64,000 nt of DNA from Streptomyces sp. NBC_00250 (GTDB taxonomy: Bacteria > Actinomycetota > Actinomycetes > Streptomycetales > Streptomycetaceae): the NCBI RefSeq assembly GCF_036192275.1, contig NZ_CP108088.1, positions 6,883,501 through 6,947,500 of the forward strand, written 5' to 3'. Below, in pieces: positions 1 through 8,227 of this stretch. The stretch's first letter is position 1; every line of letters begins with the position of its first letter. The notes below the pieces were generated by a model, which was not told the DNA's origin, ran no database searches, and saw only the letters and a program-made list of their open reading frames with translations. The translations under genes and the position numbers were made by a program.

Positions 1-365
1 GTGACCAGGACGGCGAGCGTCTTGGCGGTCATCAGCGCCCAGCGGGGGAGCGGCGAGGCGCCGAGCCGCTTGAGCACCCCGTACCGCCGCTCGAAACCGG
101 TCGCGATGGCCTGGCCGGTGAACGCGGTCGACAGGACGGCGAGGGCGAGGATGCCGGGGGCGAGGAAGTCGACGGCCTTGTCCGTACCCGTGTCGATGAT
201 GTCGACGGTGGAGAAGAGGACGAGCAGCAGCGAGGGGATGATCACCGTGAGGAGGAGCTGCTCGCCGTTGCGGAGCAGCATCCGCGTCTCCAGGGCCGTC
301 TGGGCCGCGATCATCCGCCCGACGGGCGCGGCGCCGGGCTTCGGTGCGTAGGTGCCTGTGCTCAT
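1..365 (-). CDS. ABC-2 type transporter permease (5' part only)
   Basis: This is the N-terminal part (about 121 residues) of a membrane permease; the rest lies beyond the left edge. The ATG at 363-365 overlaps the TGA of the upstream ATPase (ATGA), so the two are translationally coupled. The visible protein starts with a short cytoplasmic segment, then hydrophobic stretches (LLLTVIIPSLLLVLF and APGILALAVLSTAFTGQAIA) followed by FERRYGVLKRLGASPLPR, a motif typical of DrrB-like ABC-2 permeases. With the ATPase it should form a two-component exporter for a drug, lipid or polyketide-like molecule. The substrate cannot be read from the sequence. Confidence 0.85.
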   Translation of the reverse strand, partial: MSTGTYAPKPGAAPVGRMIAAQTALETRMLLRNGEQLLLTVIIPSLLLVLFSTVDIIDTGTDKAVDFLAPGILALAVLSTAFTGQAIATGFERRYGVLKRLGASPLPRWALMTAKTLAVLV

Positions 366-1297
366 GACCGCAGTTCCTTGCCCGTGAGTTCCAGGAAGAC
401 GTCTTCGAGGGTGTGGCGCTCGACGGAGATGCCGTCGGGCATGACGCCGTGCTGGGCGCACCAGCTGGTGACCGTGGCGAGCAGCTGCGGGTCGACGGTG
501 CCGGTGATCCGGTACGTGCCAGGGAGCGGCTCCGCCGCGGCCGTGCCGTCCGGCAGCGCCTTGAGCAGCGAGCCCAGGTCGAGTCCGGGGCGGCCGGTGA
601 ACCGGAGGGTGTTCTCGGCGCCGCCCCGGCACAGCTGCTCGGGGCTGCCCTGGGCGGCGACCCGGCCGGCGTCGACGATGGCGACGTCGTCGGCGAGCTC
701 CTCGGCCTCCTGCATGAAGTGGGTGGTGAGGACCACGGTCACGCCGTCGGCGCGCAGCTCGCGCACGAGGTCCCAGGTGGCGCGGCGGGCCTGTGGGTCG
801 AGTCCGGCGGTCGGCTCGTCGAGGAAGACGAGCTCGGGGCGGCCGACGACGGCCATGGCGAGCGCGAGACGCTGCTGCTGGCCGCCGGAGAGGCGCCGGT
901 AGGTGGTGCGGCCGCAGGAGCCGAGGCCGAGCCGCTCGATGAGGGCGTCCACGTCCAGGGGGTGGGCGTGGAGCTTCGCCATGTGGCGGAGCATCTCGTC
1001 GGCGCGGGCGCCGGAGTAGACGCCGCCGGACTGGAGCATGACGCCGATCCGGGGCCGCAGGGCGGCGGCGTCGGCGACCGGGTCGAGGCCGAGGACGCGT
1101 ACGGTGCCGTCGTCGGGCCTGCGGTAGCCCTCGCAGGTCTCGATGGTGGTGGTCTTGCCGGCTCCGTTGGGGCCGAGGACGGCGGTGACGGTGCCGGCCC
1201 GTACGTCGAGGTCGAGGCCGTCGACGGCGGTCTTTCTGCCGTACCGCTTGACCAGGCCACGTACCTGGACGACCGACCCGACGGACTCGTTTCGCAT
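362..1297 (-). CDS. ABC transporter ATP-binding protein, DrrA-like
   Basis: A 311-residue ABC ATPase. Walker A is GPNGAGKT (about residues 42-49), the Q-loop is MLQSGG (about 87), the signature is LSGGQQQR (about 136-143) and Walker B is LVFLDEPT (about 156-163). The roughly 90-residue C-terminal extension after the nucleotide-binding domain is usual for DrrA/NodI-type exporters with ABC-2 permeases. It energises export together with the coupled permease at 1-365. A possible -10 (TAGACT, minus strand) lies only about a dozen bases before the ATG, so the leader is very short. It is divergent from sufR but there is no sign that it belongs to iron-sulfur assembly. Confidence 0.93.
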   Translation of the reverse strand: MRNESVGSVVQVRGLVKRYGRKTAVDGLDLDVRAGTVTAVLGPNGAGKTTTIETCEGYRRPDDGTVRVLGLDPVADAAALRPRIGVMLQSGGVYSGARADEMLRHMAKLHAHPLDVDALIERLGLGSCGRTTYRRLSGGQQQRLALAMAVVGRPELVFLDEPTAGLDPQARRATWDLVRELRADGVTVVLTTHFMQEAEELADDVAIVDAGRVAAQGSPEQLCRGGAENTLRFTGRPGLDLGSLLKALPDGTAAAEPLPGTYRITGTVDPQLLATVTSWCAQHGVMPDGISVERHTLEDVFLELTGKELRS

Positions 1298-1484
1298 GAC
1301 GGGAAGTCTAGAGAGGGGCCGAAGGTCCTCCCGGCGCGGGTCCCGGGTCCCTGGGACACGCCCTCGCTCTTGATCGTTCCGGGCGGCTCGGGGGGCGGCG
1401 GAGCCCTTGTGGCCTGCGGGTACGGCTTCGCCGGACGGCCGGATCCCGCCCCTGATTCGTCCTACGAATGATCGTTTCCGCAGG

Positions 1485-1503
1485 TCAGGTAAGCCTTACC
1501 TGA
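1485..1503. promoter_or_regulatory. Iron box (DmdR/DtxR-type operator) upstream of suf
   Basis: TCAGGTAAGCCTTACCTGA is a perfect 9+1+9 palindrome and matches the DtxR/IdeR/DmdR consensus TTAGGTTAGGCTAACCTAA at 14 of 19 positions. It lies 71 bp before the sufR start, in the divergent region shared with the ABC transporter. It suggests iron-dependent repression of the suf operon in addition to SufR. Confidence 0.65.
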
Positions 1504-1561
1504 GTGATGCACGGCACCGTCGCCGCTCCCGGGGTCGCTTGTCAGTCCGAGATTAATTACG

Positions 1562-1575
1562 CAACAATGGCGTTG
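1562..1575 (+). promoter_or_regulatory. SufR operator CAAC-N6-GTTG
   Basis: CAAC-AATGGC-GTTG matches the CAAC-N6-GTTG palindrome reported for SufR autorepression in Streptomyces. The last G is also the first base of the sufR GTG start codon (1575-1577). Bound SufR would therefore sit on the start of the gene and block the sufRBD...T operon when its cluster is intact. Confidence 0.75.
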
Positions 1576-2300
1576 TGAAAAACGTTGGCGCGGCTCCGGT
1601 GGAGGAACTCGCGACCCGAGAGCGTTCGACGCGCAACCGGGTCGCGCGGTCGATCCTGGACCACGGGCCGTCGACCGTCGCCGACCTGGCCGGACGGCTC
1701 CGCCTCACCCAGGCCGCCGTCCGCCGTCACCTCGACTCGCTGGTCGCCGAGAACGTCGTCGAAGCCCGCGAGCAGCGCGTCTACGGCACCCGCGCCCGGG
1801 GGCGCCCCGCGAAGATCTTCGCGCTCACCGACTGCGGCCGGGACGCCTTCGACCAGTCCTACGACTCCCTCGCCGTCGAGGCGCTCCGGTGGATCGAGCG
1901 CAACGCCGGAGGAGAGGCGGCCGTGGCGGCCTTCGCCCGTGACCGGATCGAGGCCCAGGCGGACACGTACCGCCAGGCCGTCGAGGCGGTCGACCCCACG
2001 CAGCGGACCGAGGCGCTCGCCAAGGCCCTGACCGCGGACGGGTACGCTGCCACTGCGCGGAACGCGCCGGTCGGCGAGCAGCTCTGCCAGCACCACTGCC
2101 CGGTCGCCCACGTCGCCGAGCAGTACCCACAGCTGTGCGAGGCGGAGACGGAGTTCTTCTCCCGCCTCCTGGGAACGCACGTCCAGCGTCTGGCCACCAT
2201 CGCGCATGGTGACGGCGTCTGCACCACGTTCATCCCGCACAGCGCCCCACAGACCACCGAATCAGCATCCGTCAGTACGGCCGGGAGGAACCCCGCATGA
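1575..2300 (+). CDS. sufR: Iron-sulfur cluster-binding repressor SufR
   Basis: A 241-residue DeoR/ArsR-like winged-helix regulator that controls SUF expression. The N-terminal HTH covers about residues 20-75 ([24 protein letters not shown]). The C-terminal part has Cys171-x3-Cys175-x12-Cys188, the conserved cysteine set that holds the [4Fe-4S] cluster in SufR. A further Cys216 follows. The GTG start at 1575 is supported by the operator that abuts it and by the length of the family. The stop overlaps the sufB ATG (2297), so it is the first gene of the operon and its own repressor. Confidence 0.93.
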   Translation: MKNVGAAPVEELATRERSTRNRVARSILDHGPSTVADLAGRLRLTQAAVRRHLDSLVAENVVEAREQRVYGTRARGRPAKIFALTDCGRDAFDQSYDSLAVEALRWIERNAGGEAAVAAFARDRIEAQADTYRQAVEAVDPTQRTEALAKALTADGYAATARNAPVGEQLCQHHCPVAHVAEQYPQLCEAETEFFSRLLGTHVQRLATIAHGDGVCTTFIPHSAPQTTESASVSTAGRNPA

Positions 2301-3712
2301 CCACCGAGATCAGCCACCCCGAGCTCGAGGGCCTGGGTCGGTACGAGTACGGCTGGGCCGACTCCGACACCGCCGGCGCCACCGCCAAGCGCGGTCTGAA
2401 CGAGGACGTCGTCCGCGACATCTCCTCGAAGAAGAACGAGCCCGAGTGGATGCTGAAGCTGCGTCTCAAGGGTCTGCGGCTCTTCGACAAGAAGCCCATG
2501 CCGACCTGGGGCTCCGACCTCTCCGGCATCGACTTCGACAACATCAAGTACTTCGTGCGGTCCACCGAGAAGCAGGCCGAGTCCTGGGAGGACCTGCCGG
2601 AGGACATCAAGAACACGTACGACAAGCTCGGCATCCCCGAGGCGGAGAAGCAGCGCCTCGTCGCCGGTGTCGCCGCCCAGTACGAGTCCGAGGTCGTCTA
2701 CCACCAGATCCGCGAGGACCTGGAGGAGCAGGGCGTCATCTTCGTCGACACCGACACCGCGCTGAAGGAGCACGAGGAACTCTTCAGGGAGTACTTCGGC
2801 ACCATCATCCCGGTCGGCGACAACAAGTTCGCCTCCCTGAACACCGCCGTCTGGTCCGGCGGATCGTTCATCTACGTGCCGAAGGGCGTGCACGTCGAGA
2901 TCCCGCTCCAGGCCTACTTCCGGATCAACACGGAGAACATGGGCCAGTTCGAGCGGACGCTGATCATCGTCGACGAGGACGCCTACGTCCACTACGTCGA
3001 GGGCTGCACCGCCCCGATCTACTCCTCGGACTCGCTGCACAGCGCCGTCGTCGAGATCATCGTGAAGAAGGGCGGCCGCTGCCGCTACACGACCATCCAG
3101 AACTGGTCGAACAACGTCTACAACCTGGTGACCAAGCGCGCCGTCGCCTACGAGGGCGCCACCATGGAGTGGGTCGACGGCAACATCGGCTCCAAGGTCA
3201 CCATGAAGTACCCGGCCGTCTACCTGATGGGCGAGCACGCCAAGGGCGAGACCCTCTCCATCGCCTTCGCGGGCGAGGGCCAGCACCAGGACGCCGGCGC
3301 CAAGATGGTCCACATGGCCCCGAACACCTCCTCCAACATCGTCTCCAAGTCGGTGGCGCGAGGCGGCGGCCGCACCTCCTACCGCGGTCTCATCGAGATC
3401 GGCGAGGGTGCGCCGGGCGCCAAGTCCAACGTGCTCTGCGACGCGCTGCTCGTCGACACGATCTCCCGCTCGGACACGTACCCCTACGTGGACGTGCGCG
3501 AGGACGACGTCTCCATGGGCCACGAGGCCACCGTCTCCAAGGTCTCCGAGGACCAGCTCTTCTACCTGATGAGCCGCGGCCTCACCGAGTTCGAGGCCAT
3601 GGCGATGATCGTCCGCGGCTTCGTCGAGCCCATCGCCAAGGAACTCCCGATGGAGTACGCCCTGGAGCTCAACCGGCTGATCGAGCTGCAGATGGAGGGC
3701 TCGGTGGGCTAA
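2297..3712 (+). CDS. sufB: Fe-S cluster assembly scaffold protein SufB
   Basis: A 471-residue SufB, the scaffold half of the SufBC2D complex on which sulfur and iron are assembled into clusters in the cytoplasm. The family core is plain: [11 protein letters not shown], the long beta-helix, [19 protein letters not shown], and the C-terminal [21 protein letters not shown] helix region shared with SufD. Length matches full SufB and no intein is present, unlike mycobacterial SufB. The start overlaps the last codons of sufR. A 70-bp gap follows before sufD. Confidence 0.97.
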   Translation: MTTEISHPELEGLGRYEYGWADSDTAGATAKRGLNEDVVRDISSKKNEPEWMLKLRLKGLRLFDKKPMPTWGSDLSGIDFDNIKYFVRSTEKQAESWEDLPEDIKNTYDKLGIPEAEKQRLVAGVAAQYESEVVYHQIREDLEEQGVIFVDTDTALKEHEELFREYFGTIIPVGDNKFASLNTAVWSGGSFIYVPKGVHVEIPLQAYFRINTENMGQFERTLIIVDEDAYVHYVEGCTAPIYSSDSLHSAVVEIIVKKGGRCRYTTIQNWSNNVYNLVTKRAVAYEGATMEWVDGNIGSKVTMKYPAVYLMGEHAKGETLSIAFAGEGQHQDAGAKMVHMAPNTSSNIVSKSVARGGGRTSYRGLIEIGEGAPGAKSNVLCDALLVDTISRSDTYPYVDVREDDVSMGHEATVSKVSEDQLFYLMSRGLTEFEAMAMIVRGFVEPIAKELPMEYALELNRLIELQMEGSVG

Positions 3713-3782
3713 GCCCCCACCCCGCCCCACCCCACGCAGCGACCGATTTCCACGTACGCAGGAAGAGAGCAACACGACAGCC

Positions 3783-4964
3783 ATGGCTGAGGCTCAGAAC
3801 ATCCCGGCGGGCTCCACCACCGCCGGCTCGATCGCGGTGGCCGCCGAGTCCACCGTCGCCACGCGCATGAGCGCGCCCCCGTCCTTCGACGTCGCGGACT
3901 TCCCCGTCCCGCACGGCCGCGAGGAGGAGTGGCGGTTCACCCCGCTCGCCCGCCTCCGCGGACTTCACGACGGCACCGCCGTCGCCTCCGGCGAGGGCGT
4001 CAAGGTCGAGATCGAGGCCCCCGAGGGCGTCACCGTGGAGACCGTCGGCCGCGAGGACGAGCGCCTCGGCAAGGCCGGCACGCCCGTCGACCGGGTCGCC
4101 GCCCAGGCGTACTCCTCCTTCGAGAAGGCCTCGGTCGTCACCGTCGCCAAGGAGGCCGTCCTCGACGCGCCGATCCGCATCACCGTGCACGGTGAGGGCG
4201 GCGTCGCCTTCGGCCACCAGGTCATCGAGCTCGGCGCCTTCGCCGAGGCCGTCGTGGTCCTCGACCACTCCGGCGACGCGGTCCTCGCGGCCAACGTCGA
4301 CTACGTCCTGGGCGACGGCGCCAAGCTGACCGTCGTCTCCGTCCAGGACTGGGACGAGAAGGCCGTCCACGTCGCCCAGCACAACGCGCTGGTCGGCCGT
4401 GACGCCTCCTTCAAGTCCGTCATCGTCACCTTCGGCGGCGACGTCGTCCGCATCCACCCGCGGGTGCGGTACGCGGCGCCCGGCGGCGAGGCCGAGCTGT
4501 TCGGTCTGTACTTCACCGACGCCGGCCAGCACCAGGAGCACCGCCTCCTGGTCGACCACAACACCCCGCACTGCAAGTCCAACGTGGCCTACAAGGGCGC
4601 GCTGCAGGGCCAGGACGCGCACGCCGTCTGGATCGGCGACGTGCTCATCCGGGCCGCCGCCGAGGGAACGGACACGTACGAGCTCAACCGGAACCTGGTC
4701 CTCACGGACGGCGCCCGGGTCGACTCCGTACCGAACCTGGAGATCGAGACCGGCGAGATCGCCGGCGCCGGTCACGCCTCGGCCACCGGTCGCTTCGACG
4801 ACGAGCAGCTCTTCTACCTGATGTCCCGCGGTATCCCGCAGTCCGAGGCCCGTCGCCTCGTCGTCCGCGGCTTCTTCGCGGAGCTCGTCCAGCAGATCGG
4901 TCTGCCGGACGTCGAGGAGCGCCTCATCGCCAAGATCGAGGCCGAGCTGGAGGCCTCCGTCTGA
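3783..4964 (+). CDS. sufD: Fe-S cluster assembly protein SufD
   Basis: A 393-residue SufD, partner of SufB in the SufBC2D scaffold and needed for iron entry. Hallmarks are the N-terminal GREEEWRFTPLARLRGL segment, the central beta-helix with RVRYAAPGGEAELFGLYF and HHxxH-like DHNTPHCKSNVAYKG, and the C-terminal SRGIPQSEARRLVVRGFFAEL helices like those of SufB. An AGGAAGAGAG ribosome site precedes the ATG. The stop TGA shares its A with the ATG of the Rieske gene. Confidence 0.96.
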   Translation: MAEAQNIPAGSTTAGSIAVAAESTVATRMSAPPSFDVADFPVPHGREEEWRFTPLARLRGLHDGTAVASGEGVKVEIEAPEGVTVETVGREDERLGKAGTPVDRVAAQAYSSFEKASVVTVAKEAVLDAPIRITVHGEGGVAFGHQVIELGAFAEAVVVLDHSGDAVLAANVDYVLGDGAKLTVVSVQDWDEKAVHVAQHNALVGRDASFKSVIVTFGGDVVRIHPRVRYAAPGGEAELFGLYFTDAGQHQEHRLLVDHNTPHCKSNVAYKGALQGQDAHAVWIGDVLIRAAAEGTDTYELNRNLVLTDGARVDSVPNLEIETGEIAGAGHASATGRFDDEQLFYLMSRGIPQSEARRLVVRGFFAELVQQIGLPDVEERLIAKIEAELEASV

Positions 4965-5281
4965 TGGCCTTCGTCCGAGTCTGCGCGCTGAGCGAGCTGG
5001 AGGCCGACACCCCGAAGCGGGTCGAGGTCGACGGCACGCCGGTGTCGGTCGTGCACACCGAGGGCGAGGTGTTCGCGATCAACGACATCTGCTCGCACGC
5101 GAACGTCTCCCTCTCGGAGGGCGAGGTCGAGGACTGTGCCATCGAGTGCTGGCTGCACGGCTCCAGCTTCGACCTCCGCACCGGCAAGCCCTCCGGCCTT
5201 CCCGCGACGCGCCCCGTCCCCGTATACCCCGTAAAGATCGAAGGGGACGATGTGCTCGTCTCCGTCACCCAGGAGTCCTGA
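4964..5281 (+). CDS. Rieske-type [2Fe-2S] ferredoxin in the suf operon
   Basis: A 105-residue non-heme Rieske ferredoxin. Cys43-x-His45 and Cys62-x2-His65 are the [2Fe-2S] ligands (CSH and CWLH boxes). It resembles the ferredoxin subunits of aromatic dioxygenases and NirD. Its place between sufD and sufC is conserved in actinobacteria, which suggests it supplies electrons for cluster assembly or persulfide reduction. That role is inferred, not proven by sequence. Start overlaps the sufD stop and sufC begins 8 bp after its own stop. Confidence 0.93.
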   Translation: MAFVRVCALSELEADTPKRVEVDGTPVSVVHTEGEVFAINDICSHANVSLSEGEVEDCAIECWLHGSSFDLRTGKPSGLPATRPVPVYPVKIEGDDVLVSVTQES

Positions 5282-5288
5282 GTCACCC

Positions 5289-6056
5289 ATGGCTACGCTT
5301 GAAATCCACGACCTGCACGTCTCCGTCGAGGCGGAGAACGGCCCCCGCGAGATCCTCAAGGGCGTCGACCTGACCATCAAGCAGGGCGAGACCCACGCCG
5401 TCATGGGCCCCAACGGCTCCGGCAAGTCGACCCTCGCGTACTCCCTCGCCGGCCACCCGAAGTACACGATCACCGGCGGCACCGTCACCCTCGACGGTGA
5501 GGACGTCCTGGAGATGTCGGTCGACGAGCGCGCCCGTGCCGGCGTCTTCCTCGCCATGCAGTACCCGGTCGAGGTCCCCGGCGTCTCGGTCTCCAACTTC
5601 CTGCGCACCTCCGCCACCGCGATCCGCGGCGAGGCGCCCAAGCTGCGCACCTGGGTGAAGGAGGTCAAGTCCGCGATGGAGCAGCTCCAGATGGACCCGG
5701 CCTTCGCCGAGCGCAACGTCAACGAGGGCTTCTCCGGCGGTGAGAAGAAGCGCCACGAGATCCTCCAGCTGGAGCTCCTCAAGCCGAAGATCGCGATCCT
5801 CGACGAGACCGACTCCGGCCTCGACGTCGACGCGCTGCGCCAGGTCTCCGAGGGCGTCAACCGCGTCCGCGAGACCGGCGAGGTCGGCACCCTGCTGATC
5901 ACGCACTACACGCGCATCCTGCGCTACATCAAGCCCGACTTCGTCCACGTCTTCTCCGAGGGCCGCATCGTCGAGTCCGGCGGCGCCGAGCTGGCCGACA
6001 AGCTGGAGAACGAGGGCTACGAGGCTTACAGCACGAAGGGTGGCGCATCCGCGTGA
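5289..6056 (+). CDS. sufC: SUF ABC-type ATPase SufC
   Basis: A 255-residue cytoplasmic ABC ATPase that drives conformational change of SufB-SufD. Walker A GPNGSGKS (about 40-47), signature FSGGEKKRHE (about 148-157) and Walker B AILDETDSGLD (about 169-179), where the family has DETDSGLD in place of the usual DEP, are all present. The ATG at 5289 follows the Rieske stop and gives the usual N-terminus (MATLEIHDLHV). An in-frame GTG further upstream at 5250 would add unrelated residues. The stop overlaps the sufS GTG. Confidence 0.97.
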   Translation: MATLEIHDLHVSVEAENGPREILKGVDLTIKQGETHAVMGPNGSGKSTLAYSLAGHPKYTITGGTVTLDGEDVLEMSVDERARAGVFLAMQYPVEVPGVSVSNFLRTSATAIRGEAPKLRTWVKEVKSAMEQLQMDPAFAERNVNEGFSGGEKKRHEILQLELLKPKIAILDETDSGLDVDALRQVSEGVNRVRETGEVGTLLITHYTRILRYIKPDFVHVFSEGRIVESGGAELADKLENEGYEAYSTKGGASA

Positions 6057-7321
6057 CTTCTGCCCATCAGGGGCTCTCCGGCCTCCTCGACACCGAGGCG
6101 ATCCGCAAGGACTTCCCGCTCCTGGATCGCGTGGTCCACGACGGCAAGAAGATCGTGTACCTCGACTCCGCGGCGACTTCGCAGAAGCCGCGGCAGGTCC
6201 TCGACGCGCTCAACACGTACTACGAGCGTCACAACGCCAACGTCCACCGCGGCGTCTACACGGTCGCCGAGGAGGCGACGGCGCTGTACGAAGGCGCCCG
6301 TGACAAGGTCGCGGCCTTCATCAACGCGCCGAGCCGCGACGAGGTGATCTTCACCAAGAACGCCTCGGAGTCGCTCAACCTCGTGGCCAACATGCTGGGC
6401 TGGGCCGACGAGCCCTACCGCGTGGACCACGAGACCGAGATCGCCATCACGGAGATGGAGCACCACTCCAACATCGTGCCGTGGCAGCTGCTCTCGCAGC
6501 GCACGGGCGCGAAGCTGAAGTGGTTCGGCCTCACCGACGACGGCCGTCTCGACCTCTCGAACATCGAAGAGGTCATCACCGAGAAGACCAAGATCGTCTC
6601 GTTCACGCTGGTCTCGAACCTGCTGGGCACGATCAACCCGGTCGAGACGATCATCCGGCGTGCGCAGGAGGTCGGTGCGCTGGTCTGCATCGACGCCTCC
6701 CAGGCGGCCCCGCACATGGTCCTGGACGTGCAGGCGCTCCAGGCCGACTTCGTGGCCTTCACCGGCCACAAGATGTGCGGTCCGACGGGCATCGGCGTGC
6801 TGTGGGGACGGCAGGAGCTCCTGGAGGACCTGCCTCCCTTCCTCGGCGGCGGCGAGATGATCGAGACCGTCTCGATGCACTCCTCGACGTACGCGCCGGC
6901 TCCGCACAAGTTCGAGGCGGGTACGCCCCCGATCGCCCAGGCCGTCGGCCTCGGCGCGGCCGTGGACTACCTCTCGGCGATCGGCATGGAGAACATCGCG
7001 CGCCACGAGCACGCGATCACCGAGTACGCCGTCCGGCGCCTCCAGGAGGTCCCGGACCTGCGGATCATCGGCCCCACCACGGCCGAGGACCGCGGCGCGG
7101 CGATCTCCTTCACGCTCGGCGACATCCACCCGCACGACGTGGGCCAGGTCCTCGACGAAGAGGGCATCGCGGTCCGAGTCGGCCACCACTGCGCGCGGCC
7201 GGTCTGCCTGCGGTACGGAATTCCTGCGACCACGCGGGCGTCGTTCTATCTGTACTCCACCCCGGCCGAGGTCGACGCCCTGGTCGCGGGTCTGGAGCAC
7301 GTACGGAACTTCTTCGGCTAG
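6053..7321 (+). CDS. sufS: Cysteine desulfurase SufS (group II)
   Basis: A 422-residue PLP-dependent cysteine desulfurase that supplies sulfur for Fe-S assembly. The PLP lysine is Lys240 in TGHKMCGPTG, and the catalytic persulfide cysteine is Cys380 in VGHHCARP, typical of SufS. The EMEHHSN motif and the DASQ motif (about 214-217) are intact. The GTG start at 6053 overlaps the sufC TGA (GTGA) and so is translationally coupled. SufU, encoded next, should accept the persulfide. Confidence 0.96.
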   Translation: MTSAHQGLSGLLDTEAIRKDFPLLDRVVHDGKKIVYLDSAATSQKPRQVLDALNTYYERHNANVHRGVYTVAEEATALYEGARDKVAAFINAPSRDEVIFTKNASESLNLVANMLGWADEPYRVDHETEIAITEMEHHSNIVPWQLLSQRTGAKLKWFGLTDDGRLDLSNIEEVITEKTKIVSFTLVSNLLGTINPVETIIRRAQEVGALVCIDASQAAPHMVLDVQALQADFVAFTGHKMCGPTGIGVLWGRQELLEDLPPFLGGGEMIETVSMHSSTYAPAPHKFEAGTPPIAQAVGLGAAVDYLSAIGMENIARHEHAITEYAVRRLQEVPDLRIIGPTTAEDRGAAISFTLGDIHPHDVGQVLDEEGIAVRVGHHCARPVCLRYGIPATTRASFYLYSTPAEVDALVAGLEHVRNFFG

Positions 7322-7331
7322 GGGACGGCTC

Positions 7332-7796
7332 GTGAAGCTGGATTCGATGTACCAGGACGTCATCCTGGACCACTACAAGCACCCGCACGGGCGCGGTCTT
7401 CGGGACGGCGACGCCGAGGTGCACCACGTCAACCCGACGTGCGGCGACGAGATCACGCTCCGCGTGAAGTACGACGGCTCGCTCATCGAGGACGTGTCGT
7501 ACGAGGGACAGGGCTGCTCCATCAGCCAGGCCTCGGCGTCCGTCCTCAACGAGCTGCTCGTCGGCAAGGAGCTGGCCGAGGCGCAGAAGATCCAGGGCAC
7601 CTTCCTGGAGCTGATGCAGTCCAAGGGCCAGATCGAGCCCGACGACGCGATGGAGGAGATCCTGGAGGACGCGGTCGCGTTCGCCGGAGTCTCCAAGTAC
7701 CCGGCCCGTGTGAAGTGCGCGCTGCTCAGCTGGATGGCGTGGAAGGACGCGACCGCCCAGGCTCTGGGTGACGCGGCGGAGAGGAAGTCGGCATGA
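7332..7796 (+). CDS. sufU: Zinc-dependent sulfurtransferase SufU
   Basis: A 154-residue SufU. The zinc ligands of the family are present: Cys37 and Asp39 (NPTCGDE), Cys62 (GQGCSIS) and Cys129 (VKCALLSW). The 18-21-residue insertion that separates SufU from IscU is present (the GTFLELMQSKGQIEPD region). It receives the persulfide from SufS Cys380. It starts 10 bp after the sufS stop and overlaps the next gene by ATGA. Confidence 0.95.
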   Translation: MKLDSMYQDVILDHYKHPHGRGLRDGDAEVHHVNPTCGDEITLRVKYDGSLIEDVSYEGQGCSISQASASVLNELLVGKELAEAQKIQGTFLELMQSKGQIEPDDAMEEILEDAVAFAGVSKYPARVKCALLSWMAWKDATAQALGDAAERKSA

Positions 7797-8131
7797 CCGA
7801 GAACGCCGAGGCCACGATGAAGCCGGCCTCCGAGGAAGAAGTCCGCGAGGCGCTGTACGACGTCGTCGACCCCGAGCTGGGCATCGACGTCGTCAACCTG
7901 GGCCTGATCTACGGCATCCACATCGACGAGTCGAACATCGCGACGCTGGACATGACCCTGACGTCGGCGGCCTGTCCGCTGACCGATGTGATCGAGGACC
8001 AGGCGAAGTCCGCGACGGACGGCATCGTCAGCGAACTGAAGATCAACTGGGTCTGGATGCCCCCGTGGGGCCCGGACAAGATCACGGACGACGGCCGCGA
8101 GCAGCTGCGCGCGCTCGGCTTCAACGTCTGA
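7793..8131 (+). CDS. sufT: SufT-like MIP18/DUF59 metal-sulfur cluster assembly factor
   Basis: A 112-residue DUF59 (MIP18/PaaD-like) protein. Family motifs are DPELGIDVVNLGLIYGI (about 27-43) and the TLTSAACPLTDVI loop with the conserved Cys. SufT proteins help mature Fe-S proteins, probably by cluster transfer, under high demand. It is the last gene of the operon, coupled to sufU through ATGA and followed within 25 bp by a strong hairpin. Confidence 0.92.
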   Translation: MTENAEATMKPASEEEVREALYDVVDPELGIDVVNLGLIYGIHIDESNIATLDMTLTSAACPLTDVIEDQAKSATDGIVSELKINWVWMPPWGPDKITDDGREQLRALGFNV

Positions 8132-8154
8132 TCGACCCGCTCGTTCTGGCGGTG

Positions 8155-8184
8155 AACGGCCGTGCCCCTCGGGGCACGGCCGTT
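8155..8184 (+). terminator. Intrinsic terminator of the suf operon
   Basis: A perfect 14-bp inverted repeat (AACGGCCGTGCCCC / GGGGCACGGCCGTT) with a TC centre and a short T run. It lies 23 bp after sufT and before the convergent gene that ends at 8228, so it may serve both strands. Confidence 0.8.
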
Positions 8185-8227
8185 TCGCGTGTCCGGGTGG
8201 TGTCCGGTCGCGCGCGTGGCCGCGTGT

